Shown here piece after piece: positions 47,201-59,704 of a DNA stretch of 64,000 nt. The translations under genes and the position numbers were made by a program. The DNA is from Diorhabda sublineata (lineage: Eukaryota > Arthropoda > Insecta > Coleoptera > Chrysomelidae), in assembly GCF_026230105.1 (NCBI RefSeq), contig NC_079480.1, positions 30,732,488 through 30,796,487 of the forward strand, in the 5' to 3' direction. Every line of letters begins with the position of its first letter. The first letter of the stretch is position 1. Below the pieces are notes generated by a model, which saw only the letters and a program-made list of their open reading frames with translations, was not told where the DNA came from and searched no databases.

Positions 47201-48097
47201 GGCGAAATTATGATTGAACTGCAATAGTGCAAAACCGGCGATATCCGTTTTAATAAACTAACAAAAAATTTCTTGATATTATTATAAAGAATGACTAAAA
47301 GGTCGTAGACGTATGTGTTTATTGGAAATTTTCATAATAACGCTGAAATTTAGAAAAATATATTAGATTTAACCGAATTTGCGTGAAAACTCAATAAAAA
47401 CATTATGAAAATCTCTATTTTTGTAAAAAAATCATTACAAAATGGCCTATGCTGTAAAAAAATTACAAGATAATAGGAATATTATTACTAAAACTGAAAA
47501 TTGACTAAGTCGCGATTCTAAGAAATATCCCTTCTATTGTTTCGTCCACAATGTATAATTTGTGATTAAGGATGTGTGGAAATATCAATAAAAACACTCA
47601 GTTTATAAATAAATTGACATTTTTGTCCCACATTTTTACAATTTATATAATTAAACATACAACGCCACTTCAGCTTCAACTGCGTTGCGCCTTTGTGGTC
47701 CGCCGCAGTAAAAGAGATAGAAGTCTGTTTTCTTTGCAAGCATTACGTTATTTTAAGCAACCATGGGTTATGGTCATTAGGTATTTATATATAAAATGTT
47801 TTCTATATGGATGGATATATGTAAATAGCTTCCTATTCAATATATTACCTAACCACTGTAATTTCGTTCATTTCTTAAGCGGTGCACAGAATGCACGTGA
47901 ACAGAATGCGCTCTAAACTTTCATAAATGTTAAAAATACACCCAAAATTCAAAACTGCACAGAATGAACGCTAAAATGACGCTGATTCGCTAGTAAACAG
48001 AACCTTAAAAGTGCAGGTATATAAAGAAATTTGAACAGTGATCAACGATTTTTAATTATTTATAATGTGTTATATACTTACTTTACTATATGAAATA
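44256..48097. other. AT-rich sequence; microsatellites and a GC-richer patch
   Basis: No gene recognised. (TA)n at about 45341-45358 followed by a T run, (ATT)n at about 46013-46034, and a balanced, motif-free patch at 45470-45720. The sequence just left of the 48.1-kb mariner (47.6-48.1 kb) may belong to the Harbinger remnant that continues on its right side. Confidence 0.5.
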
Positions 48098-49209
48098 TAC
48101 GAGGCATTTTTTTTAAGTAAGTACCGTTGTGCGATTCCACCGCCGCAACCTCAAGGTCGGCGTTCCGCACATGCGCGCTGGTTACCTACATCTCTTGTCT
48201 ACGCACTGACGCCATTACAGTCTGATTCTTCATTGTGTACGTTGTTTACTGAGTGTTTAAGATGCCTCCGACGATCGTGAGTCTAGCCGATTGTGAAGTA
48301 CGGGCTGCTATACGATTTCTTAGTGCTAAAGGCATGAAACCGATCGATATTCATCGTGAGATCTGTGCTTAAGTTTATGGACAAAACATTGGAATGATGA
48401 TGGAATGGTAAGGAAATGGGTGGGTATTTTCCTCAATATTCTCGTAGTGTTTTATATCGCATTGTGACCGAGAACTTGAAATACCGAAAATTGTGTTCAC
48501 GTTGGGTTCCAAAAATGTTGACGGATTTGCACAAAACCCAATGTTTAGGCAGTGCATTGACTTTCTTGAGCGGTACCACAATGAAGGTGAAGATTTTTCA
48601 GACCAAATTGTTACTGGTGACGAAACATGGGTGTCCTACGTCACACTAGAATCGAAACAACAATTCTTGGAATGGTGACATTCATCATCACCCAAAAAAG
48701 TTTAAGCAAACAATTTCTGCCCGGAAAATCATGTGCACTCTTCTTTGGGTCAGAAAAGGAGTATTGCTAGTGGAGTTTCGACCTCGTAATGAGACAATCA
48801 ATGCAGCTTCTTATTGTGAGACATTGAACAATCTGCGTCGTGCAATCCAGAACAAAAGACGTGGCAAGTTGGGTATCGTTTTGCTGCATGACATGTGGCT
48901 AATCGGACCAAAGATCTCATCAAATCTTTTCAATGGGAACCTCAGATCTAGGCGGTCAGCGTCTTCAAGACGATAACGAAGTCAAAACAGTTGTGATTTA
49001 ATGGTTAACAACTAAGGCAGCAGAATTTTATGAGGAGGGTAATCAAAAACTGGTGCCACGTTATGACACGTGCCTCAATATTCACGGAAATTATGTAGAA
49101 AAGTAGATTAAGGTACAGGCTTTCATGTAAAAATAAAATTATTGCGATCTCTTTGCACTTCTTTTTTAAATTCCAATACGGTAATTATTTAAAAAATATG
49201 CCTCGTATA
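48098..49209 (+). mobile_element. Mariner element with matching TIRs and TA target site
   Basis: Left TATACGAGGCATTTTTTTTA and right, inverted, TATACGAGGCATATTTTTTA continue in parallel for about 31 bp (ending AAGTAAGTACCG and AAATAATTACCG) and are flanked by TA on both sides. The element is 1.1 kb with a decayed plus-strand transposase. The sequence on its right reads as Harbinger transposase, so the mariner probably landed in an older element. Confidence 0.9.
48262..49106 (+). pseudogene. Mariner transposase with two internal deletions
   Basis: Starts MPPTIVSLADCEVRAAIRFL at an ATG at 48262. After the first helix-turn-helix the frame is broken and the linker is deleted, so WVG near 48422 runs into SRSVLYRIVTENLKYRKLCS. 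Then come TGDETWVSYV with the first catalytic Asp, EFRPRNETINAASYCETLNN, and KLGIVLLHDMW, where HDNARPH is expected (second Asp kept, context changed). A second deletion removes the PPYSPDLAPSD block with the third Asp; the copy resumes with a GGQRLQDD-like stretch and ends KCLNIHGNYVEK-like at 49106. Stops at the CA*VYG and EW*HSS positions. Non-autonomous. Confidence 0.85.
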
Positions 49210-49480
49210 TAGAGCGACATTTGACACGGCTTTGGTGGATGAGACCCATTGGAATAAAAATATCTACAGTTACTTTACTACGACATATTTTAAAATGTAT
49301 GAAATAGATCCAGACGAAGTTTTTAAACATAGACGAATGAATCGGAATTTATATGATCAACTTTTCAACTTGTAGAGCAGAGACTTAACAAAACATTCCG
49401 ACAAACCCAGCCGACTGTTTGTTATATAAACACACATGGAAACCTTCAAATTCTCAGCTTTTCACTCAGAGAAGCCAGTT
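49210..49480 (+). pseudogene. Harbinger-type nuclease N-terminal remnant
   Basis: Plus-strand pieces in two frames: TRLWWMRPIGIK (compare the RRxWVRP motif), then YEIDPDEVFKHRRMNRNLYD followed by QLFNL (compare YFRMxxxxFDxLL), then PSRLFVI-stop-THMET (compare CRLFVTLRHMATG). This is the N-terminal order of insect Harbinger transposases. The DDE domain does not follow. The mariner at 48098-49209 interrupts the region on the left. Confidence 0.5.
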
Positions 49481-50274
49481 TTTAGGGTATTTGCAACTAC
49501 AAACCACATTAGAAAAGTGAGGTTTGTTTTTGACGTTCAGCGACGATCAGCGCGTAAAAAGTAGAAAGTTGATTAACTTCGATGTCATTAGCGCGTACAA
49601 GCGCGATCATTGTGGGCGTTATCACAGTTTCTCAACTAGTTGAACTAACTATCTTTGATAAACAGAACTCTCATATTAACGAATAGCTAATTTATTTGCA
49701 ATCGTACACAAAATGGATATAAAATGCAGCAAACTTAAATTGAACTTCTGGAGAAATAATGATCAAGTTTCTATTGAAATATCCTAACAACATTAAATAA
49801 AATCCAGTAACAAACCCCAAATTTACATTATTCACACTTTTTAAATGTTTTCACTAACCCTTTGTAGATTTAATAGCAAATTTCTTTCTTAAATACACTT
49901 CTAAGCCCATCACCTTTCCACAAGACGCACTCTGTACAATAAAAAATACTTCCTCTAGCATAAACAAAACGGAACCGAAAAACGAGCTTAGAGAATCGGG
50001 GCCCATCAGATACGGCCTAGCTGATTTTATTGTCTGCATATTTTTTTAATAAAGACAAATTTTGATACCAATCGATATGGGAAATTATACTAGCAATGGA
50101 AATTATTAAATAATTATATTTATTAATGCGTTAGAATAATAAAAAATTGTTAATACAGGAACCAAGTAATATGTAAATATTATTGTGACTATTTCCTTCG
50201 AAAAATTTAAGCCAACCAAAAAGCTGTAATATTTCATGTTTACCTAGCAACAATCAAATTTCAGCGATAATATT
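49481..50274. other. Unassigned sequence
   Basis: A few GCGCG-containing words at 49540-49610 may belong to the Harbinger element's tail; otherwise AT-rich and without recognised features. Confidence 0.45.
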
Positions 50275-50310
50275 GCACTAGTGCAAATTATCGATAATTT
50301 GCACTAGTGC
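50275..50310. repeat. Perfect 36-bp palindrome
   Basis: GCACTAGTGCAAATTATC and its exact reverse complement, centred on ATCGAT, with no gap. Each arm itself contains the 10-bp palindrome GCACTAGTGC. Imperfect complementarity continues a few bases outward on both sides. Confidence 0.9.
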
Positions 50311-50430
50311 CAAATTTTCGTCTAGGATTAATAAACATCATTTGGTTTTAATTTTATATTTTAAGAAAAGGAACAATTATTATTTATTTTAAATTAAATT
50401 TTTCTCAGGAAATAGTCTGCCAAAATTCCC

Positions 50431-50523
50431 TCTCGTGTATGTCAAATTGTCTCATAATTTCCTCTCGTGCGCATTCGCGCACTCGAGAAAATTAAATTAT
50501 CGACAATTTGACATGCACTTGGG
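50431..50523. repeat. Long hairpin with a 4-nt loop
   Basis: CTCGTGCGC / GCGCACTCGAG close around ATTC, and outward TGTCAAATTGTC pairs with GACAATTTGACA, giving about 42-47-nt arms with a few bulges. The ATTATCGACAATTTG block is similar to the half-site of the palindrome at 50275, so both may be parts of the same element family. Confidence 0.7.
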
Positions 50524-51699
50524 ACATTAATATTGAACATTGTATAGTTAGTCTCGCACAGGTAGCTCCACCCTGTACTGAGACGAGTGTAGTGTCTTTT
50601 CCATTTTTAACATATTGAAAATTAAGTTACTGTAATCTATGGCATGGACTAAGAATAAACTGAACATTTGAAATTAACCCGAAGTCCATACTTTGAAAAT
50701 AATGGATTGTTTATCTTTTTACTTATTTTATTCAAACAATTCATCCAATTCGAGTTCGGTTTTGGCAACTGACGCGTAAACATCATTTGTGTCGACTCCT
50801 AACTTTTTCACAATCCAACAGTATTTTTTGATAAAATTGAATTCGATTTTAAACAGTATAGTGAATATTCCTCCATTCTCCATCGATCATGATTATGCTG
50901 CATAAGTTTTTTTTCTATTTTTAGAAGCTACTCGAACAGCGTTAGCTATTGCACAAGTGGTTTTCAGGCTAAGATTTCATTTTTTGAAAATATTCAATAC
51001 TAAGTAAATATTTATTGTGAAATTTGTTGTCTTTGGCCCTATTATTTAAATATATTTTCACTGGTTTACCCCTTACCAGAGAAAGTGATATGAATCATTA
51101 TTTTCGACAGAAATTGATTATTTATCTTTTAATAATGTCGAAGTAACTTGTTCTTCACCTTTCAAAGTACAAGATTCATTCACACAGCTTTTTTAACATT
51201 ACGAGTAATGATTCGGAGTAGCATGCATGTTTGATTCCTCGTTTAATCAAATTGCTGCATTTACCATACCGCTTTTCAACTAATGACCGTCTTGTATTAC
51301 CAGCAACCTGATCTACTTTGGAATTCAAAGGAAAAATATTTTGTCGTTTATGAAAATTTTATCCGTTGTCTAGCAAATTAACATGACCTGGCGTCCAATC
51401 AATTTCCTGACTCATGTCATATAAAGTTTATTTGTAAACATTCGCGATAGTTTGTCAGCTTTACTATAAAACCGGCTAAATACCTTGTGAAAGCTTTCAA
51501 AGCTCCACTGTTCAATCCTAATTCAACAACAATTTTCTAAAAAAGACCAAGCATTTATTTTTTCCGCAATTAATAATGAAAAAGGATTATCTACACCCAC
51601 TAAGAGAAATGATTGAACCAAAAAAGTTATCTCGCAACCTGATATGTATATACTTATCCAGATTTGTTACACCAGCAGTCCGAAAATGAACGATCTATA
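50524..51699. other. Unassigned sequence
   Basis: The minus strand around 51230-51320 has an open stretch (RRSLVEKRYGKCSNLIKRG) without a family match. The AATAGTCTGCCA words at 50411 (direct) and 51864 (inverted) could be coincidental or ends of an element. Confidence 0.4.
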
Positions 51700-52745
51700 T
51701 AACATGTAGCATCAATCCAATCTTTTTAAAGAATAAGCTCCAATATTCCTGAATACAGCCACATTTATAGTTTCAGACGACAAGTATTTATAAAGCTACC
51801 AAAAAACGCACTCCCAGATTCAATATTTGTAACACAGGCCAGCATCTCCAATAGAATATTTCTGGCAGACTATTCTTTAATATGTAACGCTTGTAAAAAA
51901 TCACCTAGCAGATGTTCAACCACTATCCAATCCATAACACCAAATAGTGAAAACAATAGCAATCACCTACTGCACAATCCAAAACATTTCTCAACAATAC
52001 GCAATCAACTAGCGCCGAGGAAAAATCTAACGCTAATCAGAAAAAAAAACTATTCAAATACTCCCAGCCCCTATTCAATCATCCCACAACTTCCACTTAT
52101 AATAATAAAAAAATCCTAAGTCATCTCAAACAGGTTCTATGGCAGTAGTTCCTGGGTCTTAGAATCACCACACCATTTCCATAACCTGATGGTGAAGAAA
52201 CAAACTGCAAACATATCCTTTTAGCAAGCTAACTGTAACAGTCTCCTGAAAAACAAAAAATAAAAAAGATGCAGCTCATACTACAGCACTTATGGTGGAA
52301 CATGTTCTTCTTTTTGCTCTCGATTTTGATCAAATATCGGATCTCCTGGAAAATGTGCTCCGACCCCATAAGTATAATTAAAAACTACACAACAGACTTC
52401 ATTGCCCTAATACAAATGCTCACGAAAATTTACCCACACAGATCTATGAAGAATAGATGAACGAAACTAAAGAAGAAACTGTAACACACCTTCAAATGTC
52501 CTTCTCAGATACGGAGACCTCATAACCAAATTATTAGTTTTTCGCTTTCAATAGTTGTACTTCAACTTCCTTCTGGCGAACTACCAGATTCTCTAGGATC
52601 CTCATGTGATGTACATAATTTAAAGAGTTTCTAAAATCGATCTATTCTCTGAGACTTGTATAGTTTAAATTAATTTGTGTAAAATAATTTATTTGTAAAC
52701 CTTAATGATGTTAATGACCCAGGCGGTCGATGCGTATTATCAAAT
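51700..52745 (+). pseudogene. Non-LTR retrotransposon: gag fragment and 3' end
   Basis: An ATG-less open frame from about 51750 to 52119 gives EYSHIYSFRRQVFIKLPKNA, then FLADYSLICNACKKSPSRCS, then RNQLAPRKNLTLIRKKNYSN. The RRQVFI block followed by a damaged CxxC zinc knuckle is typical of ORF1 (gag-like) of I/Jockey-type insect elements. The plus strand stays C-rich to about 52500, and GACCCAGGCGGTCGATGCG near 52722 resembles a 3' UTR end of the same group. ORF2 is missing between them, so a large internal deletion or two separate fragments must be assumed. Confidence 0.55.
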
Positions 52746-53529
52746 AGTAAGTAAAATTTAAAACTGGTATTGGTCGACAGATGAACTGAAATAGAAATGA
52801 ATCACATATTTTCAAATTATGTTTTGAATGGCAAAATTTGTATTTGTATTATTCACGCATTGAATTAGTATAATAGTACAAAGAATACTTGAGACTAAGT
52901 AAATTTAAAAAACGATTATGTTATAAGCCAACTAGTATTAACAAGGAGTAAATAAATTATGACGATTATCTCTTCCACATTCACTTCACTAAGTGTTTGG
53001 TTTCTTTTATAAGTCAGGTGTCTGACACAGACAATATTCAACACCAAAAACCGCAAGATCGCGTCATTTACCTGTACCTGTAATATGTTATAGCAAACAA
53101 ATAAATTTCACCTAGGTGTTCTTTTCTCTGATTTTTTCAGGTCTATTATAATCCTCTAATTCTAAACTACATTCTCTATCCTTATTGTTTATGTAAAATC
53201 CATCAGCTTATAACCTAAATCTTCCTTTCTTGTTAGTTACTTAGGTTCTAGAAACGCAATGGCTTTATACACAGCGTGTTCAGAGAAAAAACACACAATC
53301 CCATAGTATTTTAGTAGTACTAACTTTAGCACTGCTTGACTACTTGTTATTTTCCGTCTCTAACGTTCGTTACAATAATTAAATTATCGTTGAAGACAAA
53401 AATCTCTGGAATCTTTTATACAATGTACCTATCGTTTAGAACCAAACTAGGAGGAAATAGTTTCCAGACGAATGAATAAACGTACTGCAGTCGATGACCT
53501 CTTGGCATAGAGAGAAAGGTCATTAATAA
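52746..53529. other. AT-rich sequence, nothing recognised
   Basis: No supported feature. Confidence 0.5.
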
Positions 53530-54185
53530 AAATACTGTGATTATTTTTCAATATATTCTTCCTTTATTTTCAAGTATTTTTCAGAACGTCAGACTAAAGT
53601 TTCTACGCCACTATGAAAATGTATATTATGCATGTTTCGAGTCAAAATGATGTAATTTCATCGTCACTGTTAAATATTTTATCCTTCAACTCGACCTTCA
53701 GCTTTGCTAACGAGAAAAAGTCGGACGGGTCAAATTAGTGTTATATGATGGATGTTCAATCTCTGTGTGGATAATCATGAAGCAAACTCAGAGTTATATG
53801 CTACATCCACGTTTATATTTGATTCTTTAAAGTACATCAAAAGAATATACTCACCGTTTCAAATTATTATAGCCATTACTTTTTTGGAGCTTTTCGTGAC
53901 GTTTGCTTTTTTGGCACGGTCTCCTTTTCCGTTGAAAATTATAGACACAAGTCACTGTAAACAGCCTCAATTTCGTTTGTGATTTGTGTTGTTGTTACTC
54001 CTTCTGCAGTCAAAAATTTTATAACAACGTGAAACTCAATTTGAGCCATTTTCCAAAACAACTTGACTAATTGTTCGTTCGAGCTCTACTATAATATAAT
54101 GGATCAAAGAGGCATGTTGAAATTTTGTGTGAAGCTTGTTGAGACTTATCATTGACATGTGCATTAAAATTTTTGCGAACGCACT
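53530..54185 (-). pseudogene. Mariner remnant related to the 19.8-kb copy
   Basis: Minus strand: leader with TTTCAACATGCC, ATG at 54049, MAQIEFHVVIKFLTAEGVTT then TQITNEIEAVYSDL (first helix-turn-helix), then a decayed FQRKRRPCQKSK stretch. Farther on, IEHPSYNTNLTRPTF replaces the HPPYSPDLAPSDF block and a KYLKIKEEYIEK-like end lies near 53560. Leader and N-terminus align with 19770-19970 on the plus strand, so the two are members of one mariner family. First and second Asp regions are not visible. Confidence 0.65.
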
Positions 54186-54439
54186 CTATTTATTATAGAA
54201 TTTAGGGATCCCACTACGTGTGTATGAATAGTCATCTTAATTGTTGTAGATTCGAAAATAGTGTTATTAGGGATTCTAAAATTGAAAATTGTTAGTTTCT
54301 CGTAGTCGCTTGTTAAGCCGTTAATAAATAATTGGTTGAAAATAATTTTCTAAGAGACAACGTCGTACAACAGAAGAAAACAATAAAAAATATTTTATCA
54401 AATACATGATCTTATTTTTGTGATGAACCAATTTATTGC

Positions 54440-54720
54440 TCGCGAAATCCTGTGGGAAAAGACGTTACCGTGTCGAGAAATATTTCTTTTCTGTGGAACG
54501 TTCCAATTTACGAGTATTGGTTAACTTACAGCACTTCAATAACTCAATCCGTTCCTGTTCACTTGCGTTCCGGCATAGCCTGTGGGAAACATCGAATTCC
54601 ATTAGGACGGGTCTTCCTGAGCAGAATTATAGCAAATCCTTTTGTCTCGATTCCCGCGACCGGAACAGCAGCACCAGTAGGACTCATTCTACGTCTTTCC
54701 TTACTACGCTAATTGTATAC
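54440..54720. other. GC-richer island of unknown origin
   Basis: Both plus-strand frames (54436-54786 and 54452-54712) are open and less AT-driven than the surroundings, but neither resembles a known protein. The minus strand carries three CCACAG words that look like splice acceptors. It could be an element fragment, an unrecognised exon or conserved non-coding DNA. Confidence 0.35.
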
Positions 54721-55986
54721 AAAACCGACAAATTAGCAGATACATTCAACCTTAACGAGATATTCATTTGGGAAGAGCTTTTTTAATTAATAGCCTTATG
54801 TTTGTATCTAATTCGTATCTTTTTTTGTTTGCTATTTTTTTTGTGCGGTTCTAAGAAGTGAAACAAACCTTAGGGATTTGGAAATATCTGTGTTATTCAA
54901 GATGTTTTTTTTTTGATTCGATGATATTGGGAACAATTCTATGCTTTTAAGGAAACGGATATATGTGCACTTCGAAAAAGATTTTCACGTTTTTTTCTAC
55001 CAAATTTAAGAATGATTTAATTCTACCAGACAGTTTTAATGCTCTACAATCGTGCGCCATCTGCTACGTTTTATACTGAAATTCGGCATAATTTTTATCT
55101 GGTATTCTTCATATTCAAGTGCCAATTCGCTATCGGAAAGTAACGATCATTAAAGCAATTCTTCTCACAGTTGTTCTAAATAGATCAAAGGTTATAGCAT
55201 TGTATCTCGTTTTTCAAAATTATTGCAAAAAATAAAATATTTACAGAGTGTAAGATAGGTAGGATCCAGAATGGGATCAGCAAAACCACCAATGGGCCAA
55301 AAACTCATTGTTTTATCTGAAACTATAGTTATTATATCTCTAGAAGTTTGAATACATGGGCAAGCCTTATAGTTTATCTAGTGAAAGACTTAAGTCAATT
55401 GTCTGAATACTTTTCAAGGGACATTACCCTTTGTTAGTTTTAAGTGGGGCACAATAGGCCCATCAGAAGGCCCATGTACGCTTTGGTCCATGACACGATC
55501 ACTAACCCCTAAGAGCTATGTCAGTAAGTCGCCTTTATATCGAAGAACAAATTTCAAAAACTACTCTTCAAAGGATAGACTACATAATCTGGTGCGTAAA
55601 GGCAATGAACCGATTTAAGTAACATTTTGATCCCAACTGTGTATCCCGCAATGTTTATCAGCCTGATAGCCACAACTTTGCAACAGTCTGAAGGCTATGA
55701 GAGTCACCTCTTCTGATTTTAAAAAGCAGGCAGTAAGTACCGGAGCCTTGATTCCTTAAAGAGTTGTCGGGAGTTTTTGCGATGTTATTTAAGTAGAAAT
55801 TCCCCGAACAGTGTCCAGTAAGTATGCAAATAACTCTTCTTAACTCGCGTTTTCTAAATAAATTTCTTCCATTGCTTCAGAAGAAGAAGTATGCTTTAAT
55901 TGGACAACACAGTTATTCATCCCACATAAACTATATAAATTTTACATATCTATGTGGAGAGTTTTCAAAACGAGAGAATTAGTGTA
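54721..55986. other. Unassigned sequence
   Basis: No gene recognised. A GGGGCACAATAGGCCC-like stretch at about 55446 could be an element end. Confidence 0.45.
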
Positions 55987-56520
55987 TACGAGGTGTAGCT
56001 ATTTAATAACAAGACTAGCTCTGCTACAAAACAAGTACGCATGCGCCAAAGGTTAACTACTGTCAGCTATTTAGCCTACACTTTTGAATGCGATGCCTAC
56101 GTGTAAGTTAACAAACCAGTATAGTCGTTGCCTTTCTGCAATTGAAACTGATAATTTATTGAAACAAGTGTATAGCAATAAATGCGTCCACGTGTTTTTG
56201 AGTGGTTTAAGCGTTTCCAAAATGGCCTAGAAGATGTTGAAGATCATAGAAATCTGTAATCTTGTTTGATCTGACCGTCAGCTAAGTATTCGTGCAATCG
56301 CTGTATCTATAGGAATTGATAAAGAATGCGTGCGGCAAGTGCGAAAAGTATCTGCAAATCCTCACATTTGAACAACAAGAAGCACGCAAAAATATTTGAG
56401 TCTGTTGAAGCTGTGAAAGAAAAATATGTGCGGGTCCTGAAGGAATTAAGATAAAAATACTTTTTGCACTGTTTCTATTGAAGATTCGCATGGAGAGATG
56501 TGGGGATGAAGAAGGGGAAT
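55987..56520 (+). pseudogene. Mariner 5' half
   Basis: A mariner-type end TATACGAGGTGTAGCTATTT starts after TA at about 55985. The coding part begins near 56180: HVFLSGLSVSKMA (shifted form of VFEWFKRFQNG), then SDRQLSIRAIAVSIGIDKEC and VRQV (second helix-turn-helix), then broken pieces of the linker and SIEDSHGEMWG where the first catalytic block should begin. The catalytic half and right inverted repeat are absent. Confidence 0.7.
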
Positions 56521-58129
56521 ATATTTAAGGTGATAATAAATAGAATATACATATTATGAAAATAAAATGTTATATATAACTATCCTCTTTATCTAATAGC
56601 CAGTATAATGCAAATAAACTTTTAATATGTGAGGCTCTACAAGATTATGAGATGGAAATCACTAACTCAACATATTCCTTTATACTATTTTATCACACAA
56701 TTTTGTTGAACTTATTTTATAAAATTTAATTCTGTTAAATTCATTGATTTTTGTTAAGTGAAAATAAATATAAAAAATGTTGGAAAATTGTCCAAGAATA
56801 ATTATTTTTGGAATAATAAGACATATGTTTATTTTATGAAAATACTAATGGTAATGGATCTCTGATACACATATCACCCAAAGTAACGAGTTTATATTTA
56901 CAAGTTTATATTATTTTCACTTTTATTCATTAAAAATGAATGCTGAAACAAATCGTAACCCTACTAATTTATGAGGAAATAGTCTTTCCTGGAACCGACG
57001 ATTTATCCACCATGGAAAATGTAAACAAATGATCTGTAATTTCCTAAACTTCCTTCATTAATTCGCAATCTATCTTTCACCATCTATTTGTGTCTATTAG
57101 ATAGAAATTTTCTAAAATGTTCAAGTGGCAAGCAAACACATACAATTTTTTCTGGAACCAGACATTTTGCTCTTGAACTATAAACATAAATTGATGAATT
57201 AGATGAAAATACTGAAATGGAGGATAGTATGGATAAAGTTACTCGGAGTAATCTTGGATAAAAATTAAAAGTCACATGGATTCAAATTAAGCAAATAAGA
57301 AGATTGAGGAACTTCAGTAGGACTTTAACTATTCGAAAGCTCATTTATTGAAAGTGCTATGTAACCAGGTGTATATTTAGTCTCACTAATTATTTTGACG
57401 ATTATTATTGCTGAAGTTTCCGTTGCAGCAATGGATCAGAGTCTAAAACAAAATTTGATAGCCTTATGTAGATTATGTAACTTTGTACTACACTTAATAA
57501 TTTTAACAAGTTCAAATTCGTAACTGATATCTTTGTATTATTTACTGGTTGTAAAAATATTACCTGTCAATCTACAATATATGAAGTTTCAGAAGTACTA
57601 ACTTTCGGTTTTTTTACAGGTACGTTTTACTAATCTTCCGAAGTGATATTTGTAAGTATTAAATCTATTCATTATAATTTTTCATGTGATGTTGAAAGTA
57701 TCAAAAGGAAATATGAAAAGATCGCAAAATCAGTATAAATTTGTCGTCGTCAAATATTGCAACAATCCGCATTCCGAACTTTCTTTACATTCAGTGGAAC
57801 TAGGTAAACTTTTTTCTGCAAACAGAATTAAGTCGGCAGAAACATTTATCAGGAAACATGGTGGTCTAACATCCCGACTGAAGCAATAATCAGATTTCCA
57901 TCACTTTTACGTATTTGAGTTCAATTTAAGACGTCGATAGTCTCGTACAACGAGAGGAAGGGAAAAATCTTGTACCACATCTGGATCACTAATACACATG
58001 TTTGTTGTATACAAACTAATCAAATTATATAATGTAATGATTTTTATGTATGGGATTTTGTACGTCGACTCTCTTCAAAAAGGTATAACAATAACAGAAG
58101 ACTATTACGGATCCTCATTTATTAAGGTA
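56521..58129. other. AT-rich sequence, one unassigned small frame
   Basis: The frame at 57686-57889 (KFVVVKYCNNPHSELSLHS) has a vague resemblance to the start of a THAP-type zinc finger, but the required Cys and His spacing is not complete and I do not call it. Confidence 0.45.
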
Positions 58130-58440
58130 AAGGGATAAATTGCAAACAGTAACCGCGTTTGAAATTGAAAATTCACGAAGTTCTCTTCGAATTGGTAAGT
58201 CCCCCTCCGTATTCACCAGATCTGACCCCTAGCGACTTTTTCCTGCTTTCTAACCCCAAGTTTCACTTGTAGGAGAGAGATTTTCGTAGAACATGGGATC
58301 ATGAAGAACAGTTGAAGAGTTTACTAAGACAACTCCATTTGCAAGTGAAGAAAGCTACTATAGTAGCTTTAATGAGATCTTGTTTGCTGAATCTGCCATG
58401 GAACATGAATCTTAATCAATATATTAACTTTAAGGGTCTT
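58130..58440 (+). pseudogene. Mariner transposase C-terminal fragment
   Basis: KIHEVLFELVSPPPYSPDLT and PSDFFLLSNPKF contain the PPYSPDLxPSD motif with the third catalytic Asp, followed by FRRTWDHEEQLKSLLRQLHL and a degenerate end. A stop separates the two halves. The N-terminal two thirds are not found upstream, so this is a 3' fragment. Confidence 0.7.
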
Positions 58441-59704
58441 TTCGAGTAGAAAAAAGCTCACGAAATATCAAAATTTTTCTTTGATAATAATGAAGTAATT
58501 TTGACCAAATTTATAAGTGGTAAGAGCGATATAAACGTGTAAATAAATCAGTTAAGGATAAGGAATGGTCCCTCGACCTGAAAAACAAATGAAAATGTGC
58601 TAATAGTGGAAAACTTGTTCATTGAAACGTATTCGAGAGCTTGGTGAAGGACTTAAACAATCTCGTACGGGTTCGTACAAGGTATTTTAACAGATAATAT
58701 TTTATTCGTGAATAAAAGATCGGCACGACCGTCGGAAAATGAGTCAGGGAAGCTCTTAGAATTCCGTTGACATTTTCTTGAAACCTTGGTATGTTGTAAC
58801 TCGTAATTATACACCTACCGACTAATTATATCATCACTGTACCTTACAAGTGAAAATGCTTTACAGCTTACTTTCTCTTCGTGCAAGACGGAGATGGTAA
58901 TAAAGAAACGTCTCTGATAATGACAGCTCGTTAGAACAGCTCATTTTCGGGCAGTTACTTAAAACTGATTGCGGTAATAAATAAGCTCTGGGGCGGCATT
59001 TTCTTGATAAATTGATGATTTCTATAAGGAATGGAGTTGCACTAGGTGAATTGTCTTAACGAAAAACATCCTCGAAGGAGTGTGTAGAAGTTTACGAGGA
59101 ACAAATAATGTACAAGTATAATAGAACATTTTGAACATATCATGAAATAAATTTCCCTCTTAACACATTGGAAAAAAATCACATATAATATAAATACGAT
59201 ATAAAAAAAATCACACAAAATAAACAATATGAAATGTGATTTCAGTGAACTATGCTTCGGTGTGTTTTATAATTTGATGTTGGCCATCGATTTTGTGATA
59301 ACAAAAGCTTGGTCGTTTTCATAACAATTTGATAACTTGAAAAATTAATCGGACCGAATAATTTCCAATAATGAAATCCCTGCACTAGGTATTAACTGCA
59401 CAATATTATTCTGTAGTTAAACACAGAGACCAATTGTTTATCTTCGGAAAAAATTTCACATTCACAGAACCACCATTCTTGTCTATTATTCACGTTTGGA
59501 TTGGGGAAATGATAATTGGTATAGAAGGAGAACCAATTTGGAATGTGATCAATTATTTAGAACAATACTGGGTTTTCCACTATAATTTGTTAATTTAGCT
59601 ACTAATGGAAATACAAAAAATATTTTAACTGAAATCTACTCATTTTTATGGAAATTACTATTGCAGAAAATGTAGGACAGCATATTGAAAGGAACCTCCT
59701 TTTT
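58441..59704. other. AT-rich sequence, nothing recognised
   Basis: No coding or repeat signal that I can support. Confidence 0.5.

Noticed and set aside
50411..51875. AATAGTCTGCCA inverted pair as ends of a 1.45-kb element
   Set aside because: Similarity does not extend beyond about 13 bp, and the right copy lies inside the gag open frame of a non-LTR fragment.
57686..57889. Possible THAP-type zinc finger start
   Set aside because: Only a vague CNNPHSELSLHS resemblance; the required Cys/His spacing is not complete.
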